DNA of 64,000 nt from Synechococcus sp. CBW1108 (GTDB taxonomy: Bacteria > Cyanobacteriota > Cyanobacteriia > PCC-6307 > Cyanobiaceae): NCBI RefSeq assembly GCF_015840335.1, contig NZ_CP060395.1, positions 1,545,277 to 1,609,276 on the forward strand, written 5' to 3'. The notes under the pieces are model-generated. The model was not told the origin of the DNA and searched no databases. It worked only from the letters and a program-made list of their open reading frames with translations. The position numbers were made by a program, and so were the translations under genes. Shown here piece after piece: positions 54,477-62,130 of the stretch; position 1 is the stretch's first letter, and the number at the start of each line of letters is the position of its first letter.

Positions 54477-55172
54477 TCAGGTGCCCAGCGCTTTCTGCTC
54501 CCAGGCGCCGATCCACTGCTCGGGAAGGAACTCTTCGCCATCCACCCAGAGCTGGGCCAGCTCAACCGAGCTGTAGTCGTCGATGGCCAGCACCTCTGAG
54601 AAACGCTTCTGGTGCTCCTTCGGTGCACCCTTGACCAGCTGCTCCAGGGCCTGGGTGACGTCGAGGCCGCCTTCCTTGATCACGCGGCGCACGTGCTGGC
54701 GCCATTTCTGACAGATCTCCTCGGCGCGCTTCGGCGTCAGGGTCGGCGCGGGCGCTGCTTGAAAGGATCTGGGCACCGGCACATAGCCGATGTAGCAGCT
54801 CCAGAAGTCCACTGCATCCCAGAGCTTGTCGTCATCGCCGCGCAGGGGCTCCGCGTCCTTCAGCTGGTCCTTCAACCGCTGGGACTTGACCGGTCCCCAG
54901 TCCTTCTCCGCCAGGCGACGGTTGAGCTCCTCGAGCTGGAAGAAGGCCTTCTGGCGCAGTTCACCGGCCTTGCCCTGCTCGATCACCGAGAGGTTGCCGT
55001 AGGAGATCACCTCAAACTCGGCCTCCGTGCCCCATTCGCAGGCGGTGTACTGGGTCCAGCCGTTACGGCGCCGCCAGTTGAGCAGCATCTTCCCGAAGGC
55101 CCTGCGGGACTCGTCCTGCCAGTCCAGGACGGCCTGGTAGGAGCGCTTGACGGGCTTCTTTGCTTGTGCCAT
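54477..55172 (-). CDS. Unknown phage protein with HTH-like N-terminus
   Basis: A 231-residue protein. Residues about 25-65 (FGKMLLNWRRRNGWTQYTAC, then NLSVIEQGKAG) look like a Cro/C1-type helix-turn-helix with an insertion; the middle has a helical stretch and the end resembles no family I know (DYSSVELAQLWVDGEEFLPE). It could be the element's repressor. A 127-base gap separates it from the next gene in the operon. Confidence 0.55.
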   Translation of the reverse strand: MAQAKKPVKRSYQAVLDWQDESRRAFGKMLLNWRRRNGWTQYTACEWGTEAEFEVISYGNLSVIEQGKAGELRQKAFFQLEELNRRLAEKDWGPVKSQRLKDQLKDAEPLRGDDDKLWDAVDFWSCYIGYVPVPRSFQAAPAPTLTPKRAEEICQKWRQHVRRVIKEGGLDVTQALEQLVKGAPKEHQKRFSEVLAIDDYSSVELAQLWVDGEEFLPEQWIGAWEQKALGT

Positions 55173-55188
55173 AGCCCAATGTTAGGCG

Positions 55189-55228
55189 CTGCTTGGCACT
55201 GCTAGCCAGAGCTTGTTACTGCTTGGCA
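55189..55228. repeat. Direct repeat upstream of the HTH-like gene
   Basis: CTGCTTGGCA occurs at 55189-55198 and 55219-55228, 30 bases apart, with the palindrome GCTAGC at 55201-55206 between. It lies directly upstream of the HTH-like gene start, so an operator is possible. Confidence 0.45.
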
Positions 55229-55395
55229 GGCTGCTTTCGGTGGTTTCCTGGCTCGGCCAAGAGCTGTTTGACCTGTTGGCCGGTGAGAACCCGGCCCGTC
55301 TGGGCCTGAAAGCGGAGGGCCAGCGTGTAGGGATGGGCGCCGGGGTAGCGACTGGCCAGAGCCTGCAGCTGCCTGCGGAGTTCGGGCCTGTTCAT
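55216..55395 (-). CDS. Small phage protein
   Basis: A 59-residue basic protein (MNRPELRRQLQALASRYPGA, then HPYTLALRFQAQTGRVLTGQQVKQLL). Its start overlaps the stop of the VRR-NUC gene by ATGA. The helix-rich pattern could be a small DNA-binding domain. No family recognised. Confidence 0.55.
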   Translation of the reverse strand: MNRPELRRQLQALASRYPGAHPYTLALRFQAQTGRVLTGQQVKQLLAEPGNHRKQPAKQ

Positions 55396-55769
55396 TGGCC
55401 TGACCCGGCCATGGCATCCAGGCCCAGGACCGCCTGGGCCTCTGCAATGGAGCGGCAGACCGCCCCCAAACCGCCCAGTTGCTGGACCAGCTGCAGAAAG
55501 GCCCGCTGCTCGGGGCTGACGGTTCCGCAGTCCGTCTTGATTTCCAGGGCGACGAACTGGGCAATCCGCTGGCCCACCATTTCGGGCGTCACCACCACGG
55601 AGCGCAGACCGATCAGGTCGCTGCTGCCCTTGCACAGCCCAAAGCGCACGAAGCGCCCCTGCTGGTCGACCAGGGCGCCGGTGTTGTTGCGCCAGAGCCG
55701 CACAGGCCCCCTGCCGCAGGCCAGACGGATGCGCTGCTGGATCTCGTGTTCGCTCGGGGAGGAGGCCAT
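55392..55769 (-). CDS. VRR-NUC domain nuclease
   Basis: A 125-residue VRR-NUC (PD-(D/E)XK-like) nuclease. Markers are the early Glu (SEHEIQQRIRLA), CKGSSDLIGLR with the metal Asp, and VALEIKTDCGTVSPEQRAFL, the ExK and downstream motif. Stand-alone phage copies cut Holliday or branched DNA. It lies between the helicase and a small protein in the leftward operon. Confidence 0.88.
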   Translation of the reverse strand: MASSPSEHEIQQRIRLACGRGPVRLWRNNTGALVDQQGRFVRFGLCKGSSDLIGLRSVVVTPEMVGQRIAQFVALEIKTDCGTVSPEQRAFLQLVQQLGGLGAVCRSIAEAQAVLGLDAMAGSGQ

Positions 55770-55790
55770 GCCTCCTCTTGCCGGGCAGGT

Positions 55791-57209
55791 TCATCGCTGC
55801 TGCCGTGCCGCCCAGACATGCCTGGCCCAGCCTGGCTTGTAGCCCCGCTCCTGCTCCCGCTCCAGCAGCTCCTCAAAGGTGCGGCAGCCCGCTGCCGGGT
55901 GCGTACGCCGCGGCCGTTGCTGTTGCTGCCTGGGCTTGGGTCGGTGGCGGGCTGCTGACCCCGTGACTTCCACCAGTTCACCCTCAACCTGCTGGAGCCC
56001 GCGGCGCTGCTCATCGCGCTCGTCGGCCAGGAACAGATGGCCGCAGTCGGGGCATTGCTGGGCGGCACTGGGGCAGCTGCAAAAGCAGACCGGGCAGTCC
56101 TTGATCGGAATTGAGGCGCCGTCCCGCCGGCGGCGGCCAGCCAGATTCCACTCCCGCTCATCGGTGGGCAGGCCGTGGCGATGGGCATTGCCGACGTGAT
56201 CGAGGATCACGGCCTCCTGCTTTCCCGGTGCGGGCCGCAAGGCACGGCCGACCATCTGCAAATAGAGCGACAGGCTGGCGGTGGGCCGCATCAGGATCGC
56301 CCCGCCGACGGAGGGGATGTCGGTGCCCTCGGAAATGATCATGCAGCTGCTGAGCACTTCCACCTCACCGGTGCCGAGCCCGGCGATCAGGCGCTTGCGC
56401 TCCTCCGCCGGGGTGCTGCCGCTCACCGCCGCGGCGCGAATTCCCGCAGCGCGGAAGGCCGCGGCCATCTGCTCGGCGTGCTCGATCGTGCAGCAAAAGC
56501 AGATGGCCGTGCCCGGGTGAAGCCGGCGCTGGTAGTGCGAAACGGCATCGCCGATGGCGGCCCGATCGCCAAAGGCGCGTGCTGCCTCCTCCAGATCGAA
56601 GTCGCCCATGCGACGGCGGAGCTTGCTGTTCCGGGCGCCTGGCCAGGAGAAGACCCGGGGCTTGGCCAGCCAGCCCTGCTCCACAAGCCAGGCCGCTGAA
56701 GGCCCAAGCACCAGGGCCTCGAAATAGCCACCCGCCTCCACGCCCAACCCCTTGCCGTCGAGGCGTTCCGGGGTGGCGGTCTTGCCGATCAGGTGGGCCT
56801 CAGGCCAGGCGTTGATGACGCGGCCCCAGACATTGCCGGCCACCAGGTGGTGGGCCTCGTCCTGAATGATCAGATCCGGCGGCGGCAGCAGTGCGAGCCG
56901 CCGGACCACGGTCTGCACGGAGCCCACGGCGACCTGCCGGCCCTGCAGCCGGTGGCCGGGGGCGATCACATCGGGCTCCAGGCCCCAGGCCTGCACCGTG
57001 GCGGTGAGCTGCTCGATCAGCTCGGCCCGGTGGGCCAGCACCAGCACCCGCCGGCCCTTGCCGGCTGCGCCGCGGGCGATCGCGCCGATGGTCTGGCCCT
57101 TGCCCGCACCGGTGGGCATGACGGCGCAGACCCGGCGATGGACCTTGAGGGCGGCGCGGAGATCGGCCAGCAGCTGCTGCTGGTAGTCGCGCAGGACGAT
57201 CGGGGCCAT
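55791..57209 (-). CDS. Superfamily 2 DEAD/DEAH helicase
   Basis: A 472-residue UvrB/RecG-like phage helicase. Motif I is MPTGAGKGQT (31-40; the Ser/Thr after Lys is Gly), motif II QDEAHHL, III GKTATPERLDGKG, then the second RecA domain with ISEGTDIPSVGGAI and LQMVGRALRP (motif VI). A zinc-ribbon-like CPVCFCSC with QCPDCGH follows, then a basic tail. The first base of a possible GTG start lies at 57218; I use ATG 57209. It opens the leftward operon and may assist replication or recombination. Confidence 0.87.
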   Translation of the reverse strand: MAPIVLRDYQQQLLADLRAALKVHRRVCAVMPTGAGKGQTIGAIARGAAGKGRRVLVLAHRAELIEQLTATVQAWGLEPDVIAPGHRLQGRQVAVGSVQTVVRRLALLPPPDLIIQDEAHHLVAGNVWGRVINAWPEAHLIGKTATPERLDGKGLGVEAGGYFEALVLGPSAAWLVEQGWLAKPRVFSWPGARNSKLRRRMGDFDLEEAARAFGDRAAIGDAVSHYQRRLHPGTAICFCCTIEHAEQMAAAFRAAGIRAAAVSGSTPAEERKRLIAGLGTGEVEVLSSCMIISEGTDIPSVGGAILMRPTASLSLYLQMVGRALRPAPGKQEAVILDHVGNAHRHGLPTDEREWNLAGRRRRDGASIPIKDCPVCFCSCPSAAQQCPDCGHLFLADERDEQRRGLQQVEGELVEVTGSAARHRPKPRQQQQRPRRTHPAAGCRTFEELLEREQERGYKPGWARHVWAARQQR

Positions 57210-57315
57210 CAGGATCACAGGCGATCAGGACAAGAGTTAGCCGCTGGCCTTCTTTGGCTCAGCCTAGCGAGAGCTGGCCCACAGTATTAGGCTGTAGTTT
57301 ACGAGCAGAGTTCCC

Positions 57316-57519
57316 ATGTCCGACTACGCCCTGCCGGTGAGTGTCTCGATCACCCAAGAGCAGCTGGCCTGGCTGGATGCCCGGCGCCGCCATGGCTCCC
57401 TGAGTCGCTCAGCCGCCCTGCGCCAGGTGCTCGACGCGGTGATCCACCGTGAATCTCTGGTGCCCGCACCTGATCGCGGGTCTACGGGCAACCAGACGGT
57501 CGCCAGCCAGGGATGGTGA
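57316..57519 (+). CDS. Small ribbon-helix-helix protein
   Basis: A 67-residue protein (YALPVSVSITQEQLAWLDAR, then SLSRSAALRQVLDAVI), typical of a CopG/RHH DNA-binding domain. It is the first rightward gene, facing the helicase across a 107-base region with the repeat TTAGGC, and may control the divergent promoters. Its stop lies 10 bases before the primase. Confidence 0.7.
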   Translation: MSDYALPVSVSITQEQLAWLDARRRHGSLSRSAALRQVLDAVIHRESLVPAPDRGSTGNQTVASQGW

Positions 57520-57529
57520 GCGACATCCC

Positions 57530-60142
57530 ATGGCCGATGCCATTGCTGCGGCCCGGGGCCGCTGGCCGGAGATCCTTGCTGCCCTGGCAGGGCTGAGCGA
57601 AGCGGAGCTGAGCGATCGCCATCAGCCCTGTCCACTTTGTGGCGGCACGGATCGCTACCGCTTTGACGACAAGGACGGCAGCGGCTCCTGGTTCTGCAAC
57701 CAGTGCGGCGGCAAGGAGCAACGCGGTGGCGCCGGCTCCGGCATGGACCTGCTGATGCGACGGCAGGGCTGGGGCTTTGTGGAGGCCGCCTGGCAGGTGG
57801 AGGCTTTCCTTGGCCTTGTGCCTGAGACCCCGGACACCAGCTCCAGCAAGGGCTCCAGCCGCAACGGCAAGCCCTGGCGGATGCCCGCAAAGCCCCCCGC
57901 CGAGGCTCCGCCGCCACCGTTGAACCGCGGCGCCACCGCTCAGTGGTCCTACCGCAACGCCGCCGATGAGGTGCTGTTCTGGATCCAGAGGATCCGGCTG
58001 CGCAGCGGCGGCAAGGCCTTTCTGCATCGCGTCTGGCTGGATGGGGACTGGCATCGTCCCAGCCGCCGCGATGCCTTCACCTGCGACTGGCCCACCCCCA
58101 GGCCCCTCTACGGACTGCCGGATCTCCTTCAGCGTCCCGAGGCCCCGGTGCTGGTGGTGGAGGGGGAGGGCACCGCCGATGCGGCTGCCCGCCTGTTCCC
58201 GCAGCACGTGGTGCTCAGCTGGGTCAATGGCGCCAAGGCGATCGCCAAGGCGGACTGGACGCCATTGGCCGGCCGTTCGGTGACGCTCTGGCCGGATGCC
58301 GATGCCGCCGGACTGGAGGCCATGGAGAGCCTGGCCGCTTTGCTGCACCCGCTTGATTGCCAGCTGCAACTGGTGGCCCTGCCGGCCAATCTGCCCCAGG
58401 GCTGGGACCTGGCCGATGCCGACTGGACGCCCCGGCAGGCCGCACGCCAACTGGCGAAAGCAGCCCAGCCATGGACCCCACCAGAGGCGGGTGGCGATGA
58501 GCCTCCTCTCCCACCGGCGGGTGCTGCAGTCCCCAGGCCGGCAGCGCCCTTCCTCTGCCTGGGCTACGACGCCGACGCGAACTTCTACCAACCTTCCAGC
58601 ACCGGTCAGGTGATCCGGCTGCCCCGCGGCTGCCACACCGCAACTCACCTCGTCGCGCTGGCACCACTGGAGTACTGGGAGAGCCTCTACCCCAGCCGCA
58701 CCGGTGTGAACTGGCCCGCTGCAGCCAGCGATCTGCACAAAAGCTCAGCCGCGATGGGGATCTTTGCGGTGGAGCGCATTCGCGGCCGCGGGGCCTGGTG
58801 GGATGAGGGCCGCACCGTGCTGCACCTCGGTGATCGCCTGATCACCCCCGACGGGGAGCACCCGATCACCAAGCCATTCCGCTCGCGGCACATCTACCAG
58901 CGCCTCGAACGCCAGGAGGGGCCTTGCGGCGTCAAACCCCTGACCGTGGAGGAAGCGGCGGTGATCGTCAGCATCGCCAACCGCTTTCGCTGGGAGGTGC
59001 CCGCCTCCGGCACCCTGCTGCAGGGCTGGGTGGTGCTGGCTCCGATCTGCGGAGCCCTGCGCTGGCGGCCCCACCTCTGGCTCACCGCCGGTGCCGGCTC
59101 CGGGAAGAGTCAGATCCTCGATCGCTTTGTGGTGCCGCTGCTCGGCGACCTGCGCCTGGCGGTGTCGGGCGCCACGACAGAGGCCGGCCTGCGCCAGACC
59201 ATCTGCTCCGATGCCGTGCCGGTGGTCTTCGATGAGGCGGAGAGCAACGAGAAGGGCGACCAGCAGCGGATGCAGGCGATCCTCTCGCTGGCGCGGGTGG
59301 CCAGCAGCGAGAGCAGCGCCGAGATGCTCAAGGGTTCCCCCAGCGGCGATGTGAGCCGCTACCGGGTGCGCTCGATGTTCCTGATGTCATCCATCGCCAC
59401 TGCCCTCAAACAGGGCGCCGACAAGAGCCGCTTCGCGCAGCTCACCCTGCGCAGCCCCACCGAGCTGGGCCAGGAGGAGCGCGAGGCCCACTGGCACAGC
59501 CTCGATCGGGATCTCGAGCGCTACATCACCCCGCAGCTGGCCCGGCGCTTGATCGCCCGGACGGTGTCGCTGATCCCGGTGATCCGCCAGTCGGTCGTGG
59601 TCTTCTCCGCGGCAGCCGCTCGTCACTTCGACTCTCAGCGACTGGGGGATCAGTACGGCACCTTGATGGCCGGCGCCTGGTCGCTGCTCAGCGATGCAGT
59701 TCCCAGCCAGAAGGAGGCCGAGGAGTGCATTGAGGTCCACAACTGGGACAGCTACAGCCAGAGCACCGAGGTTCCCGACGAGGCCCGCTGCATCCAGACG
59801 ATCCTGCAGCGGCAGGTGCGGGTGGAGACCGACGACAAGCCCGTCACCCGCACCATCGGTGAACTGGTGGAGCTGGCCGCCACACGCAGCAGTTGCATCG
59901 ACGTGAGCCCTGGCCTGGCAGCCCAGACCCTGGGCCGCCATGGCCTACGGGTGGATCAGGACCGCCTGCTGGTGAGCAACACCGCCAAGGCGATCGAGCA
60001 CTTCCTGGCTGATACCGCCTGGCAGAACAGCTGGTCGGTGGTGCTGCTGCGCCTGAGCGGTGCGCAACGGGCTGGACCGGTGCGTTTCTGTGGCGCCGGC
60101 ATGGTCAGCCGCGCCGTTGCCATTCCCCTGAGCGTGCTGTAA
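57530..60142 (+). CDS. Phage primase-helicase (zinc finger, Toprim, DUF927-like)
   Basis: An 870-residue protein. A P4-type zinc finger opens it (CPLCGGTDRYRFDD, C34/C37, and FCNQCGG, C56/C59). A Toprim domain follows (VLVVEGEGTADAAARLFPQH, about 206-225; LWPDADAAGLEAM). The C-terminal half has a helicase-like ATPase with Walker A TAGAGSGKSQIL (about 517-528) and FDEAESNEKGDQQRM, matching DUF927. One chain would both prime and unwind, as in P4 alpha. ATG at 57530 is chosen; the 27 codons upstream overlap the RHH gene. No DNA polymerase is seen in the window. Confidence 0.88.
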   Translation: MADAIAAARGRWPEILAALAGLSEAELSDRHQPCPLCGGTDRYRFDDKDGSGSWFCNQCGGKEQRGGAGSGMDLLMRRQGWGFVEAAWQVEAFLGLVPETPDTSSSKGSSRNGKPWRMPAKPPAEAPPPPLNRGATAQWSYRNAADEVLFWIQRIRLRSGGKAFLHRVWLDGDWHRPSRRDAFTCDWPTPRPLYGLPDLLQRPEAPVLVVEGEGTADAAARLFPQHVVLSWVNGAKAIAKADWTPLAGRSVTLWPDADAAGLEAMESLAALLHPLDCQLQLVALPANLPQGWDLADADWTPRQAARQLAKAAQPWTPPEAGGDEPPLPPAGAAVPRPAAPFLCLGYDADANFYQPSSTGQVIRLPRGCHTATHLVALAPLEYWESLYPSRTGVNWPAAASDLHKSSAAMGIFAVERIRGRGAWWDEGRTVLHLGDRLITPDGEHPITKPFRSRHIYQRLERQEGPCGVKPLTVEEAAVIVSIANRFRWEVPASGTLLQGWVVLAPICGALRWRPHLWLTAGAGSGKSQILDRFVVPLLGDLRLAVSGATTEAGLRQTICSDAVPVVFDEAESNEKGDQQRMQAILSLARVASSESSAEMLKGSPSGDVSRYRVRSMFLMSSIATALKQGADKSRFAQLTLRSPTELGQEEREAHWHSLDRDLERYITPQLARRLIARTVSLIPVIRQSVVVFSAAAARHFDSQRLGDQYGTLMAGAWSLLSDAVPSQKEAEECIEVHNWDSYSQSTEVPDEARCIQTILQRQVRVETDDKPVTRTIGELVELAATRSSCIDVSPGLAAQTLGRHGLRVDQDRLLVSNTAKAIEHFLADTAWQNSWSVVLLRLSGAQRAGPVRFCGAGMVSRAVAIPLSVL

Positions 60143-60429
60143 CCAGCAGCCGTTACAAAACGGCCAGACATAACAACAGAGGTAACGCCCAGATTGCCTG
60201 CCGCGCAAGCGATCTGGGCCTCCGTAACGATGTAACGCTCTGGGGAGCACATAGAGCCCCCTATGAATTCAAAGACGAATGCACACCCCCTTGGTTTGGC
60301 ACTGCTGCTTGCTAATGCTTCTATATCTGAAAAAGGGTTACATCGTTACAGGCACCCCCAGAAGCCACTGCCGGCCGGCGATCTCGGCTGTTACGACCAC
60401 CGTCACACCGCGTCACAACTGAAACGGCC
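60143..60429. repeat. Repeat-rich non-coding region after the primase
   Basis: No gene is seen in 287 bases. The 13-mer GTAACGATGTAAC (60224-60236) recurs as its exact reverse complement GTTACATCGTTAC (60337-60349). An 11-base inverted repeat (60187-60197 with 60209-60219, one G-T) begins in GCCCAGAT. Further GTTAC/GTAAC pentamers are near 60150, 60181 and 60388. AT content is higher than nearby. A replication origin or operator cluster is plausible. Confidence 0.65.
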
Positions 60430-61119
60430 ATGCTCACCACCACCACCTGGCTTGACCCCATTCCCGGCCTCTGGCGGGATGAGGATGCCCATCGCTACTG
60501 GCTCGGCGATCACCTGTTTCCGGTGTCGATCACCGGCGTGCTGGCCCATGGCCTGAGCGACTACGCCAAGCGCTCGATCGAGGCCAAGCGGCCGATCTGG
60601 GAGCCGCGCGGCACCACCGTGCACGCGGCCCTTGAGCACTACAGCCAGGCACGCTTCCTGATGGGCAAGAGCGCCAGCGATTCCCTGCTGGAAGTTGAGA
60701 CCCTGCCAGGCCATCACCCGTACCGTGACTGGATCCTGCCGCTGCTGCAGCTGCCGCTCTGGGACGAAGTGGAGGTGATCGCCAGCGAGCGGCTCACCTG
60801 CTGCCTCACCCGCAACGTCGCCGGGGCCTTCGATGGGGCATATGTGTCACCAGCCCTGAGCGAGCGGCGAGGGCGGGAGGTGCGGGTGCTGTACGACCTC
60901 AAGACCCTCTCGACCTACGGCCGGCCCTATTCCACCGCCTCCCAGCTGGGCGGCTACATGGTGCTGGAGGCCGCCCAGGGGAATCACTACGAACTGGGCC
61001 AGACGATCTGGAGCAAGCCCGGCGAGGCGTTCACCAGCACCTTCTACAGCCGTGAGCAGTGCCTGAGCGCCTGGGCCGCCGCCTGGAGCCGCTACTGCCT
61101 GGCCCATCGACCCTTCTGA
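60430..61119 (+). CDS. PD-(D/E)XK superfamily nuclease
   Basis: A 229-residue RecB/Cas4-like exonuclease. The order of motifs fits: early His (GTTVHAALEHYSQA), GAFDGAY with the first Asp, LYDLKTLSTYG (D-x-K) and SQLGGYMVLE with the conserved Gln/Tyr. Many phages carry such nucleases for recombination or DNA processing. It has no Fe-S cysteines, so it is not a Cas4 proper. Confidence 0.82.
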   Translation: MLTTTTWLDPIPGLWRDEDAHRYWLGDHLFPVSITGVLAHGLSDYAKRSIEAKRPIWEPRGTTVHAALEHYSQARFLMGKSASDSLLEVETLPGHHPYRDWILPLLQLPLWDEVEVIASERLTCCLTRNVAGAFDGAYVSPALSERRGREVRVLYDLKTLSTYGRPYSTASQLGGYMVLEAAQGNHYELGQTIWSKPGEAFTSTFYSREQCLSAWAAAWSRYCLAHRPF

Positions 61120-61223
61120 ACGCCAGGATCACCGCAAGCAGGCCTGGCAGACTGGCCAGCATTCCATAGCCGCTAGATTGAGAAGGCTCGGAAACATCCG
61201 GGCAGCCTTTGTGGTGCTCCTCG

Positions 61224-61598
61224 ATGGCGGATCTCCTCCTTGCTCCTGCTCCGCCGGCTCAAGCCGCAGATGCGGCTGATCTCGACGCCCTGCTGGACGC
61301 GGTCACCGCGATCAAGGCCCAGCAGAAGGAGCTGGAGCAGCAGCTTGAGCCGCTGCTGGAGGCCCTCAACACGGCGATGGCCACCGGCCAACTGGATCCC
61401 TCCTTCTCCCACAACGACTGGGCCTTCTGCCACAGCCCCGGCCGGCTGACGTACGACTTCCCGGCGCCGGTGCAGCAGATCGAGCAGCAGCTCAAGGCCG
61501 CCAAGGACAGTGCCATCCAGCAGGGCAGCGCCACCGAGAAGCGCGGCAAGCCCTTCTGGACCATCCGCCCCCCGAAGGCCCAGGACCAGCCGTTCTGA
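61224..61598 (+). CDS. Unknown coiled-coil phage protein
   Basis: A 124-residue protein, start ATG 61224 (GTG/TTG upstream unlikely). The first half is a helix (ADLDALLDAVTAIKAQQKEL, EQQLEPLLEALNTAM), and the second has a DWAFCHSPGRLTYDF region, then QQIEQQLKAAKDSAIQQG and PFWTIRPPK. This resembles siphovirus proteins found near PD-(D/E)XK exonucleases, but I cannot assign it. Confidence 0.6.
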   Translation: MADLLLAPAPPAQAADAADLDALLDAVTAIKAQQKELEQQLEPLLEALNTAMATGQLDPSFSHNDWAFCHSPGRLTYDFPAPVQQIEQQLKAAKDSAIQQGSATEKRGKPFWTIRPPKAQDQPF

Positions 61599-61602
61599 GC
61601 CG

Positions 61603-62130
61603 ATGCCCCAACGTGTCGCCCACCACCAGGCCGCCGCCGATCCGGTGGAGGAGCTGCGCTCTGCCGCCAGCACAGAGGACGACAACGGCCAGCCGATCTA
61701 CGAACCCACCGATCCCGCCCGGCCGATCGGGCATGCCAACCCTCCGCGACGCACCAAGGGACAGGCGGCCCAGCCGCCGCCCCGCCCCTCGCGGCTGGAG
61801 GTGGAACGCCGCGTCGCTGAGGGGCAGTTGTGGATCGCCCAGCGGATTCCGCTGGCTCTGATCTACGAAAAAGCTCGTGAAAGCTGGGGGGTGACCAACA
61901 GCCAGACGATCAACCGATACCTGAACCTGGCGCGCGAGCGGATGGTGGAGGAGCTGATCTCCGACCGGCGCCGGCACCAGGCCGAGCAGATCTTTGCGCT
62001 GAACGACTGCGCCCGGCGGGCGATGGATGCCGAGCAGTTCAGTGCTGCTGTGGGTGCCTTCCGGGTGATCGCCGAGATCGGCGGCCTGCTGCGGGCGCCG
62101 ATCAAGCCGCCGGAGGCGAGAGGCTCATGA
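61603..62130 (+). CDS. Putative small terminase subunit
   Basis: A 175-residue protein. A disordered Pro/Arg-rich N-terminus leads to a helical DNA-binding part (RVAEGQLWIAQRIPLALIYE, SQTINRYLNLARERMVEELI), reading like the recognition HTH of small terminases. It overlaps the large subunit by four bases (ATGA), the normal order. Assignment rests on place and pattern. Confidence 0.7.
   Translation: MPQRVAHHQAAADPVEELRSAASTEDDNGQPIYEPTDPARPIGHANPPRRTKGQAAQPPPRPSRLEVERRVAEGQLWIAQRIPLALIYEKARESWGVTNSQTINRYLNLARERMVEELISDRRRHQAEQIFALNDCARRAMDAEQFSAAVGAFRVIAEIGGLLRAPIKPPEARGS

Noticed and set aside
60143..60429. CRISPR array
   Set aside because: The repeats are short, few, in both orientations and unevenly spaced; no cas genes occur in the window.
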